Below, in pieces: positions 63,042 through 64,000 of a DNA stretch of 64,000 nucleotides (position 1 is its first letter; every line of letters starts with the position of its first letter). Both the position numbers and the translations under genes were made by a program. The stretch lies in the NCBI RefSeq assembly GCF_002288385.1, contig NZ_CP016783.1:806001-870000 (forward strand), written 5' to 3'. A model generated the notes under the pieces. That model was not told where the DNA came from, ran no database searches, and worked only from the letters and a program-made list of their open reading frames with translations. This DNA comes from Candidatus Planktophila lacus. Its GTDB lineage: Bacteria; Actinomycetota; Actinomycetes; Nanopelagicales; Nanopelagicaceae.

Positions 63042-64000
63042 CGGATGAAGTTCTCCGCTTGAGTTGTAATCTCCATTAAGCGCTGTAGCGCCTGTGCTGG
63101 CGTAAGCGAGCCATTAACAATGTCAGCAACTGATTCGATTACGGGAACTTCTACTCCAACGCGGTGGGCTATTTCTACAATCGCTCCCGATGAGGAGACG
63201 CCTTCTACCGTCTTTGCTCCTTGCGCAACCGCTTGTTCCATGGAACCAGTCTTACCTAAGAGTTCGCCAAATGTGCGGTTACGAGAAAGTGGAGAGCCAC
63301 AAGTTGCAACTAAGTCACCCATTCCGGCAAGGCCTGCCGCACTTAGTGGATCAGCCCCGTGCGCAGCACATAATCGGGCTACTTCATTAAGGCCGCGAGT
63401 AATCAGCATCGCTTGGGTATTTTCGCCAAAACCCATACCGATAGAGATTCCAACGGCTAAGGCAATTACATTTTTGATTGCGCCCGCTAATTCACAACCT
63501 AATAAATCAACTGATGTGTAAACGCGGTAGTAAGGAGTACGGAATAGTGCGCGAACTTCTTCAGAGGTGGCTTGCGTAGTTGCTGCAGCCACCGCACCAG
63601 CGGGTTGGCGCAGCACTAGTTCGTCAGCCAAATTTGGTCCGGTAATCATCGCGACTCTATGTGGTCCGAGAATTTCAACAATGACTTCAGTCATGCGAAG
63701 TTGGGTGCTGATTTCAATTCCCTTTAATGTACTGACCACCAAACAACCTTCCGAGAAGCGTGGTTTCCACTCCCTTAAAGTTGCGCGCAATTGCGAGGAT
63801 GGAATCGCTAAAACATAACTTTGGCTGAAGGCAAAGGCCTCATCTAAATCTGTAGTGGCTTTCAGCTCTGCGGGCAATGTGTGATGCGCTAAATATTTCG
63901 CATTTGTATGGGACGAATTAATCTCATCTACAACTTCTTGGTTTCGGCCCCAGAGCAGAACATCATTTCCGGCATCGCAGAGAACTTGCGCCATGGTTGA
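63038..64000 (-). CDS. gpsA: NAD(P)H-dependent glycerol-3-phosphate dehydrogenase, 5' end cut
   Basis: Makes sn-glycerol 3-phosphate for phospholipids. The frame is open at the window end: codons before the ATG at 63994 (Ser-Thr-Met-Ala-Gln-Val) continue the expected GSWSTMAQVL glycine-loop region, so the first ~15 residues are missing. Visible: ITGPNLADELV, GCELAGAIKNVIALAVGISIGMGFGENTQA, and the substrate-domain GMGDLVATCGSPLSRN. Normal gpsA-ddl order. Confidence 0.92.
   Translation of the reverse strand, partial: STMAQVLCDAGNDVLLWGRNQEVVDEINSSHTNAKYLAHHTLPAELKATTDLDEAFAFSQSYVLAIPSSQLRATLREWKPRFSEGCLVVSTLKGIEISTQLRMTEVIVEILGPHRVAMITGPNLADELVLRQPAGAVAAATTQATSEEVRALFRTPYYRVYTSVDLLGCELAGAIKNVIALAVGISIGMGFGENTQAMLITRGLNEVARLCAAHGADPLSAAGLAGMGDLVATCGSPLSRNRTFGELLGKTGSMEQAVAQGAKTVEGVSSSGAIVEIAHRVGVEVPVIESVADIVNGSLTPAQALQRLMEITTQAENFIR

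Overview
This window reads as a slice of a free-living, low-to-moderate-GC actinobacterial chromosome. The estimate of roughly 45-50 % GC is by eye. Support comes from families that are almost confined to Actinobacteria (DUF3000, DUF3093, DUF3159, DUF4193), a PimB'-like mannosyltransferase, a RipA-like NlpC/P60 protein beside its small cysteine-rich partner, a CeoB/CeoC (TrkA) pair, and the order coaD - DivIVA-like - DUF177 - rpmF - rnc - smc - ftsY. Compact spacing, stop/start overlaps and moderate GC resemble aquatic Nanopelagicales (acI); that placement is inference. No tRNA, rRNA, CRISPR array, prophage or insertion sequence was recognised, and no gap between genes exceeds 300 bases.

Layout. 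1-8.0 kb: end of an NhaA antiporter, an NCS1 permease, a GNAT/SDR/crotonase operon, a perfect 1086-bp tandem duplication carrying a small LuxR-type regulator, and an NCS2 nucleobase permease behind a structured leader. 8.1-18.9 kb: LysE exporter plus a RecB/Cas4-like nuclease, PlsC, glucokinase, acyl-CoA synthetase with a coupled two-component pair, PimB', an NlpC/P60 hydrolase, a RibD-like reductase and an EamA transporter. 18.9-29.8 kb: DUF3000, RNase D, iron permease EfeU, fadA-fadB, dxs and acnA. 29.8-34.9 kb: RNA methyltransferase, two TrkA proteins, DUF3159, dUTPase, thioesterase and small DUF proteins. 35-41.4 kb: hflX-dapF-miaA-miaB, an amidotransferase and an acyl-ACP desaturase. 41.5-50.1 kb: trmD-rimM-khpA-rpsP, ffh, glnD-glnB-amtB, ftsY. 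50.1-64 kb: smc, rnc, rpmF, DUF177, DivIVA-like, coaD, rsmD, recG, rpmB, a secreted protein, thiL, a lone AsnC-type domain, ddl and gpsA (cut by the window end).

Functionally this is mostly core chromosome: translation and tRNA modification, the SRP pathway (Ffh and FtsY), chromosome condensation, cell-wall precursors (DapF, Ddl), nitrogen control (AmtB-PII-GlnD) and fatty-acid activation, beta-oxidation and desaturation. Nucleobase uptake (NCS1, NCS2) and iron uptake add nutrient scavenging.

Notable observations: the exact 1086-bp duplication; four much shorter tandem duplications sitting on gene ends or starts; a TANNNT box 6-7 nt before the start codon of about 19 genes, implying widespread leaderless mRNAs; a Shine-Dalgarno-sequestering leader on the NCS2 permease; a near-identical palindrome upstream of acnA and at the small regulator; a GlnR-like site array before amtB; and a Cas4/RecB-motif nuclease with paired cysteines. 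Nothing proves a wholly new system. The duplicated regulator, the permease leader and the nuclease are the best candidates for follow-up.
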